Assembly (NCBI RefSeq): GCF_000820305.1
Contig: NZ_CDBH01000051.1
Span: forward strand, 1-64,000
Direction: 5' to 3'
Length of the DNA: 64,000 nucleotides
Source: Aeromonas dhakensis
Lineage (GTDB): Bacteria; Pseudomonadota; Gammaproteobacteria; Enterobacterales; Aeromonadaceae
The notes under the pieces are model-generated. The model ran no database searches, had not been told where the DNA came from, and worked only from the letters and a program-made list of their open reading frames with translations. This document shows, piece after piece, positions 36,749 to 46,087 of the stretch. Position 1 is the first letter of the stretch. Each line of letters opens with the position of its first letter. The translations under genes and the position numbers were made by a program.

Positions 36749-37855
36749 TCAACTTGCCAGCTGGGCCGGCCAGCGAACAGGGTCCGGCCGGGGCTGTCCC
36801 GGATATTGGCGGCGCCGCTCGACGGCATCCGCCAGCATGGCGAGCAGGGTCTGGGTATCATCCCAGCAGAGACAGGCATCGGTGACCGACTGGCCGTAGA
36901 CCAGTTCGCTCAGAGGGGCCGGTTTCTGGCTGCCGCCCTGCAGGAAACTCTCGACCATGACGGCGGCGATGGCGTCGCTGCCTTCTGCCAGCTGGCGGCA
37001 GAGCTCCCCCGCCACCCGGATCTGGTTCTTGTGCAGCTTCTGGCTGTTGCCATGGCTGCAATCCACCATCAGCCGGGGGGGGAGCCCCTGCCGTGCCAGC
37101 CGCTCGGCCGCCTCTTCCACGTCGTGCTGGTGGTAATTGGGGCGGGTGCCACCGCGCAAAATGATGTGGCCGGCCGGGTTGCCTTCACTCTTGATCACCA
37201 CCATGCCGCCCTGGCTGCCGGGGGCGGTAAACAGGTGGGAGGCTTCGCTCGCCTGAATGGCATCGATGGCCACCCGGATGTTGCCGTCCGTCCCGTTCTT
37301 GAAGCCGACGGGGCAGGGCAGGGCCGAGGCGAGCTGCCGGTGAACTTGCGACTCGGTGGTGCGGGCACCGATCGCCCCCCAGCTGATGAGATCGGCCAGG
37401 TAGAGGAAGCTGGTGGTATCGAGAAACTCGGTGGCGGTGGCCAGCCCCAGCTGGTTGATGTCGAGCAGCAGCTGGCGCGCGAGCCGCATGCCGTGGTTGA
37501 TGTCGTTGCTGCCATCCAGATGGGGATCGAACACCAGCCCCTTCCAACCCACCGTGGTGCGGGGCTTCTCGAAATAGGTGCGCATCACTATCTGCAGCCG
37601 ATCCTGATAGGCGTGGGCCAGAGAGGCCAGCCGTCTGGCGTAGTCGAGGGCGGCGAGGGGATCGTGGATGGAGCAGGGGCCAATCACCACCAGCAGGCGA
37701 TCGTCCTCGCCAGCTAGGATCCGGCGAGCCTGCTGGCGGTGCTGGTCGATCCGGGTCGCCAGCTCGGCGGGACAGGGATGAAGTGCCAACAGGTCGGCAG
37801 GAGTGGGGAGTGCCTCCACCGCGAAGGCGCGCATTACCGAGTTTAAAACTGCCAT
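36749..37855 (-). CDS. 3-deoxy-7-phosphoheptulonate (DAHP) synthase, iron-regulated
   Basis: A 368-aa class I (AroF/AroG/AroH type) DAHP synthase, condensing phosphoenolpyruvate with erythrose-4-phosphate at the head of the shikimate pathway. Conserved elements: VVIGPCSIHDP, MRTYFEKPRTTVGWKG, DPHLDGSNDINHGMRLAR, ARTTESQVHR, GFKNGTDGN, ILRGG and DCSHGNSQK, which hold the metal and substrate ligands. ATG 37855 follows AAGG; an earlier start is open to 37939. A near-consensus Fur box lies 96 bases upstream, and a siderophore-reductase gene lies next to it, so this isoenzyme probably feeds chorismate to catechol siderophore synthesis during iron starvation. Confidence 0.93.
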   Translation of the reverse strand: MAVLNSVMRAFAVEALPTPADLLALHPCPAELATRIDQHRQQARRILAGEDDRLLVVIGPCSIHDPLAALDYARRLASLAHAYQDRLQIVMRTYFEKPRTTVGWKGLVFDPHLDGSNDINHGMRLARQLLLDINQLGLATATEFLDTTSFLYLADLISWGAIGARTTESQVHRQLASALPCPVGFKNGTDGNIRVAIDAIQASEASHLFTAPGSQGGMVVIKSEGNPAGHIILRGGTRPNYHQHDVEEAAERLARQGLPPRLMVDCSHGNSQKLHKNQIRVAGELCRQLAEGSDAIAAVMVESFLQGGSQKPAPLSELVYGQSVTDACLCWDDTQTLLAMLADAVERRRQYPGQPRPDPVRWPAQLAS

Positions 37856-37950
37856 CTGGATTACCTTGCTGTGCATAGGAGTGAGTGACGTGCACTCCAC
37901 ACCGGAACCCGGACGGGAGCTGCAATGGGGCGTCATCACCTGTTATTGTT

Positions 37951-37969
37951 GAGAGTGATTATCATTATC
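37951..37969 (-). promoter_or_regulatory. Fur box of the DAHP synthase gene
   Basis: The minus strand reads GATAATGATAATCACTCTC, which by eye matches 17 of 19 positions of the Fur consensus GATAATGATAATCATTATC. Confidence 0.85.
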
Positions 37970-38055
37970 TTGTTGTCGGCCGCAAATGCAAGCACAACCG
38001 AGTGGCACACCAGAATGGGGGGAGAGCGCCGGCGGGCAAGGCCGCTCCAATGGCA

Positions 38056-38089
38056 ATCAAGCCCATGACCGGCAGGCCATGGGCTTGAT
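38056..38089 (-). terminator. Hairpin after siderophore-reductase gene
   Basis: ATCAAGCCCATG / CATGGGCTTGAT, a 12-bp perfect stem with a 10-base loop; the T tract is weak. Confidence 0.6.
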
Positions 38090-38112
38090 ATTTCAGGACA
38101 AAATCAGCTGGT

Positions 38113-38919
38113 TTAGCTGTCCATCACGTCGTGACGGGCATGGTGATAGGCCTCTTCATCCTTGCCGTGGCGCCAGTAGGGCACGGCGTAGACCCGGGTG
38201 CGATCCACCTCGAGCGTGCGCCGTACGTGGCGGCGCATGGGGACCACCAAGCCCTCTTCCCCGCCAAACCAGAAGTAGCTCTGTTGCTCCTCCAGCGGCA
38301 GGGCGGTGAAGTACTCCACCAGCGGCCCCGTCTGCTCGGGGGGGCCGACAAACCAGCGCAGGCTTACCCCGGCGGGCAGCGACAGATCCTGCACATCTTC
38401 CTGATAGGGCACCAGCAGGGCGATGTGGCCGCGGGCATCGGCGGGCATCACCTCAATCATGGCGCTGATGGCGGGCAGGGCGGTGAGATCCCCCACCATG
38501 TAGTAGTAACTGGCCGGTTGCAGCATGGGATCAGGGCCACCCGGGCCCGAGATGGCCAGCAGATCGCCCGGCTTGGCCTGGCTGGCGAAACGGCTGGCGG
38601 GGCCGCCATCATCGTGCAGGGCGAAGTCGATATCCAGCTCCAGCGCCTCGCGGCGAAACGCGCGAATGGTGAAGGTGCGCACGATGGGACGCTGGCTCGG
38701 GTCTTCCCAGCGCGGCCCCTGCGGGGTGGGCGTGGGCAGCACGGCATGGGCCTGGCCCGGCTGGGGCAGCATGATCTTGATATGGGCACCGCCACAGGTG
38801 AAGGGGTAGTCAGCGAGCTCCGGGCTGGTCAGGCAGATCCGGCGCAGGTGCGGGCTCACATCCTGAATGTGCTTGACCGTGAGCAGGCGGGGGCGGTTGA
38901 CCGGGGCGGACTGGGACAT
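38113..38919 (-). CDS. Siderophore-interacting protein (YqjH/ViuB-type ferric reductase)
   Basis: A 268-aa cytosolic flavoprotein of the SIP family that reduces ferric-siderophores to release iron. The FAD-binding beta barrel occupies about 10-120 (RPIVRTFTIRAF is the R-x-[FY]-[ST] flavin motif; DIDFALHDDGGPASRFA follows), and the NAD(P)-binding part about 125-260 (YYYMVGDLTALPAI, FWFGGEEGLVVPMRRH). ATG 38919 is preferred, with AGGAGT eight bases before; an ATG two codons earlier is too close. A moderate Fur box precedes it, in line with iron-repressed expression alongside the DAHP synthase. Confidence 0.92.
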   Translation of the reverse strand: MSQSAPVNRPRLLTVKHIQDVSPHLRRICLTSPELADYPFTCGGAHIKIMLPQPGQAHAVLPTPTPQGPRWEDPSQRPIVRTFTIRAFRREALELDIDFALHDDGGPASRFASQAKPGDLLAISGPGGPDPMLQPASYYYMVGDLTALPAISAMIEVMPADARGHIALLVPYQEDVQDLSLPAGVSLRWFVGPPEQTGPLVEYFTALPLEEQQSYFWFGGEEGLVVPMRRHVRRTLEVDRTRVYAVPYWRHGKDEEAYHHARHDVMDS

Positions 38920-38956
38920 GGGCATACTCCTGACTGATAATGGCGCCCATTCTTCA

Positions 38957-38975
38957 TTAAATGAAAATTATTATC
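38957..38975 (-). promoter_or_regulatory. Probable Fur box of the siderophore-reductase gene
   Basis: The minus strand reads GATAATAATTTTCATTTAA, 13 of 19 matches by eye to the Fur consensus, about 40 bases before the start codon. Confidence 0.65.
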
Positions 38976-39036
38976 AATTGATTTGTGTGACAGAGTCAGA
39001 GAGGGAAAAGCGAAGGGAAGTTCAGTGGCGTGCAGA

Positions 39037-39069
39037 AAAATAGCCCCCCCTCGCCATGGGGCGAGGGGG
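39037..39069 (-). terminator. Terminator of macAB-outer membrane factor operon
   Basis: CCCCCTCGCC / GGCGAGGGGG with a 4-base loop. The minus strand continues CTATTTTTC. Confidence 0.8.
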
Positions 39070-39077
39070 TGGCTGGC

Positions 39078-40451
39078 TCAGGGGCGATCGCTGCCCCCCA
39101 GCGCCTTGTAGATCTTCGCCATGGTGTTGAGCTGCTCCTTCTGCTGGCCGAGCAGGGCGAGCTCGGCGTCCCACAGCCGGTTCTGTTCATCCAGCCAGGG
39201 TTGTACCCCGGTGGCGCCGGCCTGGTAGCGGGCTCTCGCCAGCCGCTCCGCCTCTTTGGCAAAGTCCAGCTGCTCGGCCAGGTAGCTCAGGCGTTGCTCG
39301 CCGTGGTGGCGGGCGGTCAAACCATCCTCCACCTCCACCAGCGCACCGTAGAGCTGCTTGCGAAACTCCGCTTCGGCTATCTGGTAATCGAGATTGGCGC
39401 CGGCGATGGCGAGCCGGGTCTTGTTGTACTCGAGGAAGGGCAGTGCCAACGTGGCGCCCAGGGTGCCCACCGGGTTTTGCAGCACCTGGGTCAGGGTGTC
39501 CGAGCTGCTGTTGGCGCCGCCGGTCAGCTTCAATGTGGGGTAGAGACCGGTGCGGATCTCGTCCCCCTTCGCCAGGGTCTTGCGCAGGCGCAGCTCGGCG
39601 GCGCGCACGTCGGGACGCCGCGCCAGCACGTCGGCCGGAATGCCGACCGCCAGGGTGGGGATGGGGGCCGTCGGCAGCGCCTTGGGCTCGAACGCCAGCG
39701 GGCCGCTGCTGCGTCCGAGCAACAGACGCAGGGCATTGCGGGCCTGCTCCTGCTGCATCAGAAGCGAGCTGAGCTCCGCCTGCTTGCCGGCCTTCTGCTG
39801 GCTGGCCTGCACCAGATCGAGCCGGGTCACGGCACCAGCTCGGTACTTGGCCTGGGTCAGCTGCTCGGCGCGCTCATAGTTGGCGAGCTGCTGCTGGCCC
39901 AGGGAAATGGCCGAGCCGAGGTAGGCCAGCTGCCAATATTGCTCGAGCGCCTTGCCGATCAGCATCAGGCGGGTGGCGGCCAGATCCTGGGCGGACGCCT
40001 CGGCCTCCCAGCTCGCCTGATCCCGCACCGAGGCGAGCCTGCCCCACAGATCCACCTCGTAGCCGAGGGTCAGGGAGGGGCCCATGCTGCCTTCACTCTT
40101 GCCGCTTTTCAGATTCTTGGTGCCATTGCCGCCGAGGCTGGCATCGACCGAGGGGGTCAGGTTGGTGTCGGCCAGATCGGCACTGAGCAGGGCGCTGCGC
40201 AGGCGCAGGCCGGCGACCTGCATGTCCGGGTTGGCAGCCAGCACGGCTTCGATCAGCCGATTGAGCTCGGGATCGTGGAAGCCCTGCCACCAGGGGCCGG
40301 CCAGCTGGCGGGTGAGACCCTCCTCCGGCTGTTGCCAGTGGTCGGCCAATGCCAGCTCCTGCCGCTGATAGCTGCTCTGCTGGCTGCAGGCGCCGAGGCC
40401 GAGCGCCAGGGTGAGGCAGAGCCCCAGTTTGGATAAGTGGTACATCGTCAT
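39078..40451 (-). CDS. NodT-family outer membrane efflux lipoprotein
   Basis: A 457-aa TolC-fold outer-membrane channel. The N-terminal lipobox LGLGAC (Cys at about 22) marks a lipoprotein. Typical NodT features are PWWQGFHDPELNRLIEAVLAANPD, YEVDLWGRL, and ADVLARRPDVRAAE with YPTLKLTGG in the second repeat. It supplies the exit duct for the MacAB pump encoded upstream. Its ATG overlaps the macB stop (ATGA); an internal ATG two codons on is possible. The last gene of the three-gene operon, ending at the terminator near 39069. Confidence 0.9.
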   Translation of the reverse strand: MTMYHLSKLGLCLTLALGLGACSQQSSYQRQELALADHWQQPEEGLTRQLAGPWWQGFHDPELNRLIEAVLAANPDMQVAGLRLRSALLSADLADTNLTPSVDASLGGNGTKNLKSGKSEGSMGPSLTLGYEVDLWGRLASVRDQASWEAEASAQDLAATRLMLIGKALEQYWQLAYLGSAISLGQQQLANYERAEQLTQAKYRAGAVTRLDLVQASQQKAGKQAELSSLLMQQEQARNALRLLLGRSSGPLAFEPKALPTAPIPTLAVGIPADVLARRPDVRAAELRLRKTLAKGDEIRTGLYPTLKLTGGANSSSDTLTQVLQNPVGTLGATLALPFLEYNKTRLAIAGANLDYQIAEAEFRKQLYGALVEVEDGLTARHHGEQRLSYLAEQLDFAKEAERLARARYQAGATGVQPWLDEQNRLWDAELALLGQQKEQLNTMAKIYKALGGSDRP

Positions 40452-42391
40452 TCCCTCGCCAGCGCCTCGACCGGGTCGAGCCGGGCGGCATTGCGGGCGG
40501 GCAGATAGCCAAACAGGATCCCGATGAGCGAGGAACAGCCAAACGCCATCAGGATGGAAAAGAGCGAGAAGTGCATCTGGATGCTCTCCACGAACAGGGA
40601 GAAGAGCAGGCCGATGAAGAGGGAGACCCCCACCCCGAGCATGCCCCCCAGCAGGCTAACCATCACCGCTTCGATCAGAAACTGCTGCAGTATGTCCGAC
40701 TGGCGGGCACCGACCGCGATGCGGATGCCGATCTCGCGGGTGCGCTCCACCACCGACACCAGCATGATGTTCATCACCCCGACACCGCCGACGATGAGGG
40801 AGATCACCGCGATGGCGGAGACCAGCAGGGTCATGGTGGCGGTGGTCTTCTCCACCGACTTGATGATGCTGTCGCTGCTGAAAGTGAAGAAGTCCTTCAT
40901 TCCGTGGCGCTGGGTCAGCAGCTCGATGGCGGCCTGCTCGGCCAGCGCCGGTTGCACCCCATCCTTGACCCGGATGGTGAGCTGGCTGAAGTGGTTCTGG
41001 GAGATGAGGCGGCTCATCACGGCGCTGTAGGGCAGCCAGACATTCACCGACTGGCCGCTGCGGCCAAACCCGGTCTCCTCTTCCACCACGCCGACGATGC
41101 GCACCGGCAGGGTGCCGACCAGCACCACCTGGCCGACGGGATCCTGTTTGCCGAGCAGGCTCTCTATGGTCTTGCCGTCCACCACCGCCACCGCGGTCCG
41201 GTTCTGGATGTCGCGTTCGTCAAACAGCCGGCCGTTGGTGAGCTTCATCCCCTTGACCCGGAAGAAGTCGCTGCCGACCCCGACTATGCTGCCGCTGTTG
41301 GTCTTGTTGCGATAGCGCAGCTGGCCGGAGGCGGCGATCTGGGGGCTGGCCCCTTCCAGGTAGGGTTGGCCGAGCAGGGCGTCGAGATCCCGCTTGTTGA
41401 GGGTCTGGATGCTGGCGGCCTTCTCGTCCCCCCAATCCTTGCCGGGGAAGATGTCGATGGTGTTGGTGCCCATGGCATTGATCTGGTCGATCACCTTGGC
41501 ACGGGCCCCCTGGCCGAGCGCCACCACGCTCACCACGGCGGCGATGCCGATGATGATGCCGAGCATGGTGAGGAAGGTGCGCATGCGGTGGGCCAGCATG
41601 GCGTGCAGCGCCATGCGTGCCGCTTCCCGGTAGCGATCCCAGTCGTGCCCTGCCCCTTCCTTGCCGGCGGGGGCGGCGGTCGGGGTCACGGGGGCGGCGG
41701 CCGGTTTGCGGCCGCTGTCTTCCTGCACCCGGCCATCCTTGAGAGTGATGATCCGGTCGGCGTGGCTGGCCACCTCCATGTCGTGGGTCACCAGGATGAT
41801 GGTGTGGCCCTGGGCGTGCAGCTCCCTGAGGATGGCCATCACCTCCTTGCCGCTCTGGCTGTCGAGGGCCCCGGTGGGTTCGTCCGCCAGGATCACCTCG
41901 CCGCCGTTGGCCAGCGCCCGGGCGATACTGACCCGCTGCTGCTGGCCGCCGGAGAGCTGGCTCGGGGTGTGATGGCTGCGCTCACTGAGCCCCAGTCGCG
42001 CCAGCAGTGCCTGGGAGCGGGCCTGGCGCTCGGCCCGTGGCGTGCCGGCGTAGACGGCCGGGATCTCCACGTTGGCGGCGGCATTGAGGTGCGGCAAGAG
42101 GTGGTAGCGCTGAAAGATGAAGCCGAAGTGGTGGCAGCGCAGCCTGGCGAGGGAGAGGGCGTCCAGGGTGGCGGTGTCCTGGCCGCGGAACAGGTACTGG
42201 CCGCTGCTCGGCCGATCGAGGCAGCCGAGCAGGTTCATCAGGGTCGACTTGCCGGAGCCGGAGGCGCCGACGATGGCGATCATCTCTCCCGCCTCGATGG
42301 CGAGATCGAGGGGGTGGAGCACGGTCACTTCCTGCTCTCCGCTCTGGTAGCGGCGCTCGATCCCCTTGAGCTGGATCAGAGGCTCGCTCAC
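40448..42391 (-). CDS. macB: MacB macrolide/toxin export ABC transporter
   Basis: A 647-aa protein with an N-terminal ATPase (1-230: Walker A GASGSGKST, signature LSGGQQQRVSIARAL, Walker B VILADEPTGALD, His-loop VTHD) fused to a MacB-type membrane part. That part has one helix near 275-295 (FLTMLGIIIGIAAVVSVVALG), a large periplasmic MacB-PCD domain, then three helices of the FtsX fold (about 520-640). It drives a tripartite pump with MacA and the outer-membrane protein encoded on either side. The start overlaps the macA stop (ATGA). Transported compounds are not evident from sequence. Confidence 0.95.
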   Translation of the reverse strand: MSEPLIQLKGIERRYQSGEQEVTVLHPLDLAIEAGEMIAIVGASGSGKSTLMNLLGCLDRPSSGQYLFRGQDTATLDALSLARLRCHHFGFIFQRYHLLPHLNAAANVEIPAVYAGTPRAERQARSQALLARLGLSERSHHTPSQLSGGQQQRVSIARALANGGEVILADEPTGALDSQSGKEVMAILRELHAQGHTIILVTHDMEVASHADRIITLKDGRVQEDSGRKPAAAPVTPTAAPAGKEGAGHDWDRYREAARMALHAMLAHRMRTFLTMLGIIIGIAAVVSVVALGQGARAKVIDQINAMGTNTIDIFPGKDWGDEKAASIQTLNKRDLDALLGQPYLEGASPQIAASGQLRYRNKTNSGSIVGVGSDFFRVKGMKLTNGRLFDERDIQNRTAVAVVDGKTIESLLGKQDPVGQVVLVGTLPVRIVGVVEEETGFGRSGQSVNVWLPYSAVMSRLISQNHFSQLTIRVKDGVQPALAEQAAIELLTQRHGMKDFFTFSSDSIIKSVEKTTATMTLLVSAIAVISLIVGGVGVMNIMLVSVVERTREIGIRIAVGARQSDILQQFLIEAVMVSLLGGMLGVGVSLFIGLLFSLFVESIQMHFSLFSILMAFGCSSLIGILFGYLPARNAARLDPVEALARE

Positions 42392-43551
42392 AACATGATC
42401 TCCACGTCATTGCCACTGACCGGCGAACCCTGGTTCAGGGTGACCTTCTCCTGTTCGCTCAGGCCGCTGACCACCTCCACCTTGATGTCATCCTTCATGC
42501 CGGTCTTGATGCGGCGAGTCTCTTTCTGGTCATCCTCCTTGAGCAGGGTGACCTCGTACTCGTTCTCCCCGAGCTTCTTGCCAAGGGCTGTCTGCGGAAT
42601 GGTCAGCACCTGCTTGCGCTCGCCGAGCACTATGGTGACCTGGGTGGTCATGGCGACCCGCAGGGTGTGATCCGGGTTGGGCACGTCGAACAGGGCGTAG
42701 TAGTAGACGGCGGCGTTGTTGGTGGCCGTGGTGCTGGTGGCCTGCTCGTTGATGTTGGTGGGGGCCAGTTCGACGGTGCGCAGGGTGCCGTGGTAGCGGG
42801 TGTCCGGGTCTCCCATCAGGGTGAAGTAGACCGGCATGCCGGCCTTGACCCGGGTGACGTCCGCTTCGGAGATCTGCGCCTTGACCGTCATGGTCTCCAG
42901 ATTGGCGAGTTTGAGCAGGGTCGGCACCGTCTGGCTGGCGGCCAGGGTCTGCCCCTGGCGGGTCACTATGCTGACGACGGTGCCATCCATGGGCGCCTGA
43001 ATGCGGTTGTAGCCGAGCTCCGTCTTGGCTCGCTCCACCTTGCTCTGGGCATTGTCGACCTCGGCCAGCGCGCCTTGCAGCTCGGCTCTGGTCACGGCCA
43101 GCTGGGCTTCGGCGCTCTCCAGATCGGCGCGCGAGCTCGCCTCCTGCCTGAACATCTGCTGCTGGCGACGCCAGCTCAGCTCGTTCTGCTTGAGCTGGGC
43201 CTGCTTGATCTTGAGCTGGGCGCGGCGGCTGGCGAGATCCGCCTCGGCGGTCTTGAGGTTGTTCTGGGCGATCAGCGGATCGATCTCGGCCAGCAGGTCT
43301 CCCTGCTTGACCTTCTGACCTGCCTCCACCGCCAGATAGGTGACCTGGCCCGAGACCTGGGCACCGACGTCTACCTGCTCGATGGCCTGCAGCACACCGC
43401 TGGCCAGCACGGTCTGCTCCACGTCCTGGCGGGTCACCTCGGCGGTCAGTACCGGCTCGGGAGCCTTGTTCGGCCAGGCCAGCCAGCCGATGGTGAGCAC
43501 GGGCACGAGGGCGAGCAGGGCAATTTTTCTCTGCTTGGGAGTGATGTTCAT
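42388..43551 (-). CDS. macA: MacA periplasmic adaptor
   Basis: A 387-aa membrane fusion protein. One N-terminal anchor helix (about 9-26, KIALLALVPVLTIGWLAW), a lipoyl half (VDVGAQVSGQVTYLAVEAGQKVKQGDLLAEIDP), a long helical hairpin (about 85-170), then lipoyl half two and beta-barrel (RIQAPMDGTVVSI, MPVYFTLMGDPDTRYHGTL). It links MacB to the outer-membrane channel and stimulates its ATPase. Start has AGGTGA upstream. It is the first gene of macA-macB-omf; no regulator adjoins. Confidence 0.95.
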   Translation of the reverse strand: MNITPKQRKIALLALVPVLTIGWLAWPNKAPEPVLTAEVTRQDVEQTVLASGVLQAIEQVDVGAQVSGQVTYLAVEAGQKVKQGDLLAEIDPLIAQNNLKTAEADLASRRAQLKIKQAQLKQNELSWRRQQQMFRQEASSRADLESAEAQLAVTRAELQGALAEVDNAQSKVERAKTELGYNRIQAPMDGTVVSIVTRQGQTLAASQTVPTLLKLANLETMTVKAQISEADVTRVKAGMPVYFTLMGDPDTRYHGTLRTVELAPTNINEQATSTTATNNAAVYYYALFDVPNPDHTLRVAMTTQVTIVLGERKQVLTIPQTALGKKLGENEYEVTLLKEDDQKETRRIKTGMKDDIKVEVVSGLSEQEKVTLNQGSPVSGNDVEIML

Positions 43552-43775
43552 TTTTCACCTGAAAGAAGCGAACGAAGGCGTGCAAGGGCAACATCCTGCA
43601 GCAAACGAGGCTCAAAAAACAGTGATGAATATGTAAGAAAACATGTAGATAGTCTTGTCACTAGCGTGCCCTAGTTGGGCTTCCTGGCGAGCAGACGGGG
43701 TGGGGGGCAGCGGGTGAAAAAGCCCGCTGCGGGAGGTCATTCGGGCACCCTGCCTGAGTCGGCGGGGGCCGGTTG

Positions 43776-44216
43776 TCAGCTGACGGCCTTGAGTTGTTCG
43801 GCGTAGGGCTCGTGGCAGATCTGGATGTCGAGCGGCAGCTTGTAGATAAGCAGGCGGGCCAGGGATCCCTCCATCCAGTGATGGCGGCTGCCGACCAGCA
43901 GCAGATCTATCGGGTGAGTGGCCAGCCAACGTTTCAGGTCGGGCACCACGTCATCGACCACCAGGCACTGGTAATCCACCGGGTGTTGCAGGGTGGTGAT
44001 GAGCTCGCTGATGATGGCCTTGGCGTCCAGCGTACCCTGGGCGCTGCGCTCCTCTTCCGACAGCGACAGGCTGTTGCGGCGCATCTTGCTGCTGTGGGTC
44101 AGGTGCAGCAGGGTGAGCTCGCCCCCCATTCCTTGTGCCAATTGACTCGCTTTGGCCAGCGTCTCCTGCTCGTAATCCTTGCCTTCCAGCAACAGCACGA
44201 TATTGGTTGAGGTCAT
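43776..44216 (-). CDS. UspA-like universal stress protein
   Basis: A 146-aa single-domain protein with the Usp alpha/beta fold: TSTNIVLLLEGKDYEQETLAKASQLA at the N terminus, LTLLHLTH strand and VVPDLKRWLATHPIDLLLVGSRHH. The last part corresponds to the Usp ATP-binding region, but the usual G-2x-G-9x-G(S/T) motif is not intact (SRHHWMEGSLARLLIYKLP), so nucleotide binding is uncertain. ATG 44216 follows GGGAGAA; the frame is open further upstream without a ribosome site. The region 44217-44594 contains its promoter and a hairpin (44556-44586) after the next gene. Confidence 0.75.
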   Translation of the reverse strand: MTSTNIVLLLEGKDYEQETLAKASQLAQGMGGELTLLHLTHSSKMRRNSLSLSEEERSAQGTLDAKAIISELITTLQHPVDYQCLVVDDVVPDLKRWLATHPIDLLLVGSRHHWMEGSLARLLIYKLPLDIQICHEPYAEQLKAVS

Positions 44217-44555
44217 AAGCAGTTCTCCCTTGGCATGGTGCGGGTCACTCGGGACAAATGGCCTGTCCCAGAACACTGTGTACCCGCTATGTGTCGCATA
44301 GCACGAACCTGTCTCTGTGGCTGCCGGTGTCACCGGGTGTCGCTGATGCAGCGCCAGGGCATGTTCGTTTACATCATCATAACAGACTGAGTTGAATGGA
44401 AAATGAAGGAAAAGCGGGGCTGGGCGGGCAAATGACGTGCGAGCCGTCAAAAGCGTGAGCAAAGCAGGGATTGGCCCCTCTCTGGAACCATGCTGGAGGG
44501 TGTTGGCTGGCAGATGGCAAGATAACAAGAGAGAGGGCGGGACGGGTGAGCAGAA

Positions 44556-44586
44556 CGGCGAGTCCGGTGTGAAGCGGGACTCGCCG
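44556..44586 (-). terminator. Hairpin after pyrophosphatase gene
   Basis: CGGCGAGTCC / GGACTCGCCG, 10-bp perfect stem, 11-base loop, and a weak T tract on the minus strand. Confidence 0.6.
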
Positions 44587-44594
44587 GGTCTGCG

Positions 44595-45488
44595 TCAGAG
44601 TGGCTTGCCCGCCAGATAGCTCGTCAGCCAGGGCAGCCCCTCTTTCTTGCGACTGACGGCGCCAATGAGCTGGATGGGGTGGGCGGGCAGGATGCCGTTG
44701 CTGGCGAAATGGAGCTGGCTGCCCCCCTGAGCCAGGTCGGTCAGCATCAGGACATAGGCATCCAGCCCATCCTCTGCCAGCCGCAGCTGCATGGCTTGTT
44801 CCAGTTCCGCCTGCCGGCTGTGCAACTGACCCGGCTCCATCACGCAGATCTGGCTGACATAGAGCTGGTAGCCGGCTATCTGGTAGGCCTTCTCGTCGGC
44901 GGTGAGGAGCTCGGCCATGGGGGCGTCACCAAGCTGGGTGCGGCGCTCCAGCAGGGTCTGGGCAAAGGGCTCCAGCGCCAGATCCGCCAGCGGCAGCAGG
45001 GCATGGACGGCGGCGCGATCGCGCGCCGTGGTGGTGGGCGAGGTGAGGCTGAAGGTATCGCTGATGATGGCCCCGAGCAGCAGGCGAGCCTGGGCGCGGG
45101 AGAGGGTATGGTAACCCATCAGCTCCAGCAGCACGGTGGCGCTGCAGCCCACGGCCCGGATCCAGGCATCGAGCGGCCCACGGGTAATGAGAGTACCGAT
45201 GCGGTGGTGGTCGATGAGGCCCTGCACGTCGGCCTCTGCCAGCCCCTCCGGCCCCTGTTCCAGCTCGCTGAAATCCACCAGAAACACCTGCTTGTTGGCC
45301 ACGCTGCCCTGCAGCAGGGGCGGGGCGGCAACGCCGGCGGTATCCAGAATGAAGCGGGTTTCGGCGATGGGTTCGCCAAGGGCATAGGCCTGGGCAGGGC
45401 GGCCCTGGCGATTGAGCCAGTCGGCAGCCACCAGGGCGGTACAGATGCTGTCGCTATCGGGATTCTTGTGACCAAACACGTGGAGCAT
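44595..45488 (-). CDS. ppaC: Manganese-dependent inorganic pyrophosphatase (family II)
   Basis: A 297-aa cytosolic DHH-family phosphohydrolase that splits pyrophosphate. Metal-site motifs are in order: FGHKNPDSDSI (His and Asp ligands, residues 5-15), LVDFSE, LIDHHRIG (DHH motif) and GAIISDTFSLTSPTTT. The C-terminal DHHA2 domain contains the substrate-binding RKKEG near residue 280. Slightly shorter than other PpaC proteins (about 310). Start has AGGAA. It is monocistronic. Most enterics use the unrelated family I enzyme Ppa, so this is probably an additional pyrophosphatase. Confidence 0.93.
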   Translation of the reverse strand: MLHVFGHKNPDSDSICTALVAADWLNRQGRPAQAYALGEPIAETRFILDTAGVAAPPLLQGSVANKQVFLVDFSELEQGPEGLAEADVQGLIDHHRIGTLITRGPLDAWIRAVGCSATVLLELMGYHTLSRAQARLLLGAIISDTFSLTSPTTTARDRAAVHALLPLADLALEPFAQTLLERRTQLGDAPMAELLTADEKAYQIAGYQLYVSQICVMEPGQLHSRQAELEQAMQLRLAEDGLDAYVLMLTDLAQGGSQLHFASNGILPAHPIQLIGAVSRKKEGLPWLTSYLAGKPL

Positions 45489-46087
45489 GGTGCCATTCCT
45501 GCGGTTGATGACGTACCTGAGGCAAGATCAGGTATGCGGGGCAAACGGGAAAACAGGGGCTTGCCCTGCTCTGGATTCACTCTATGCGCCGTCCCCGCTG
45601 ATGGCAACCAGCGCAGGCCGCCCTGCGGCGGGCGAGACCCTGTTGTAAAAGGGGCGCGCACTCCTGCTGCTGAATCGTCTTGGGGCTGGGTAGGGAGGCA
45701 GACCTGGGCAGCAGATTAGGGGAGGGAGGCAAACTCGGACAGGGAGACAGGAGGAAGGCGATAGCTGTGTGGCAAGCGCCGGGGGATCGCCCATGGCCGC
45801 AAGGTTCACGTTGCAAGAGGTGGATAGGGGGATGGGCAAGCAAGGAGATTAGGCCGTGTCTCGGTATGAGCGAGAGGCTATGAGGCTTCGATCCGGCCAG
45901 GCAGGCCGTGACCATTCAAATCGCCAGAAAGTGATCTCTCGGGAGTGAGCTCTCCAGAATGCGGCAACGGCGGCATGGTGATGATGCACCCGCCGCGGCG
46001 CCGCAAACCACCGTCACCAGCAGGCGAGGTTACGCGGGGAACCTGATCCTCAACGTGGGCCCCGCGTGCAGATGGCTGACCTTTGCC
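45489..46087. other. Gene-free stretch between ppaC and recN
   Basis: About 600 bases without a supported gene. Several overlapping frames are open on both strands but have no ribosome sites and no recognisable protein pattern. It contains the ppaC promoter and recN 3' region. Confidence 0.4.

Noticed and set aside
45582-45915. Overlapping short frames between ppaC and recN
   Set aside because: No ribosome sites, Pro/Ser/Leu-biased composition typical of off-frame GC-rich DNA, and no recognisable protein.
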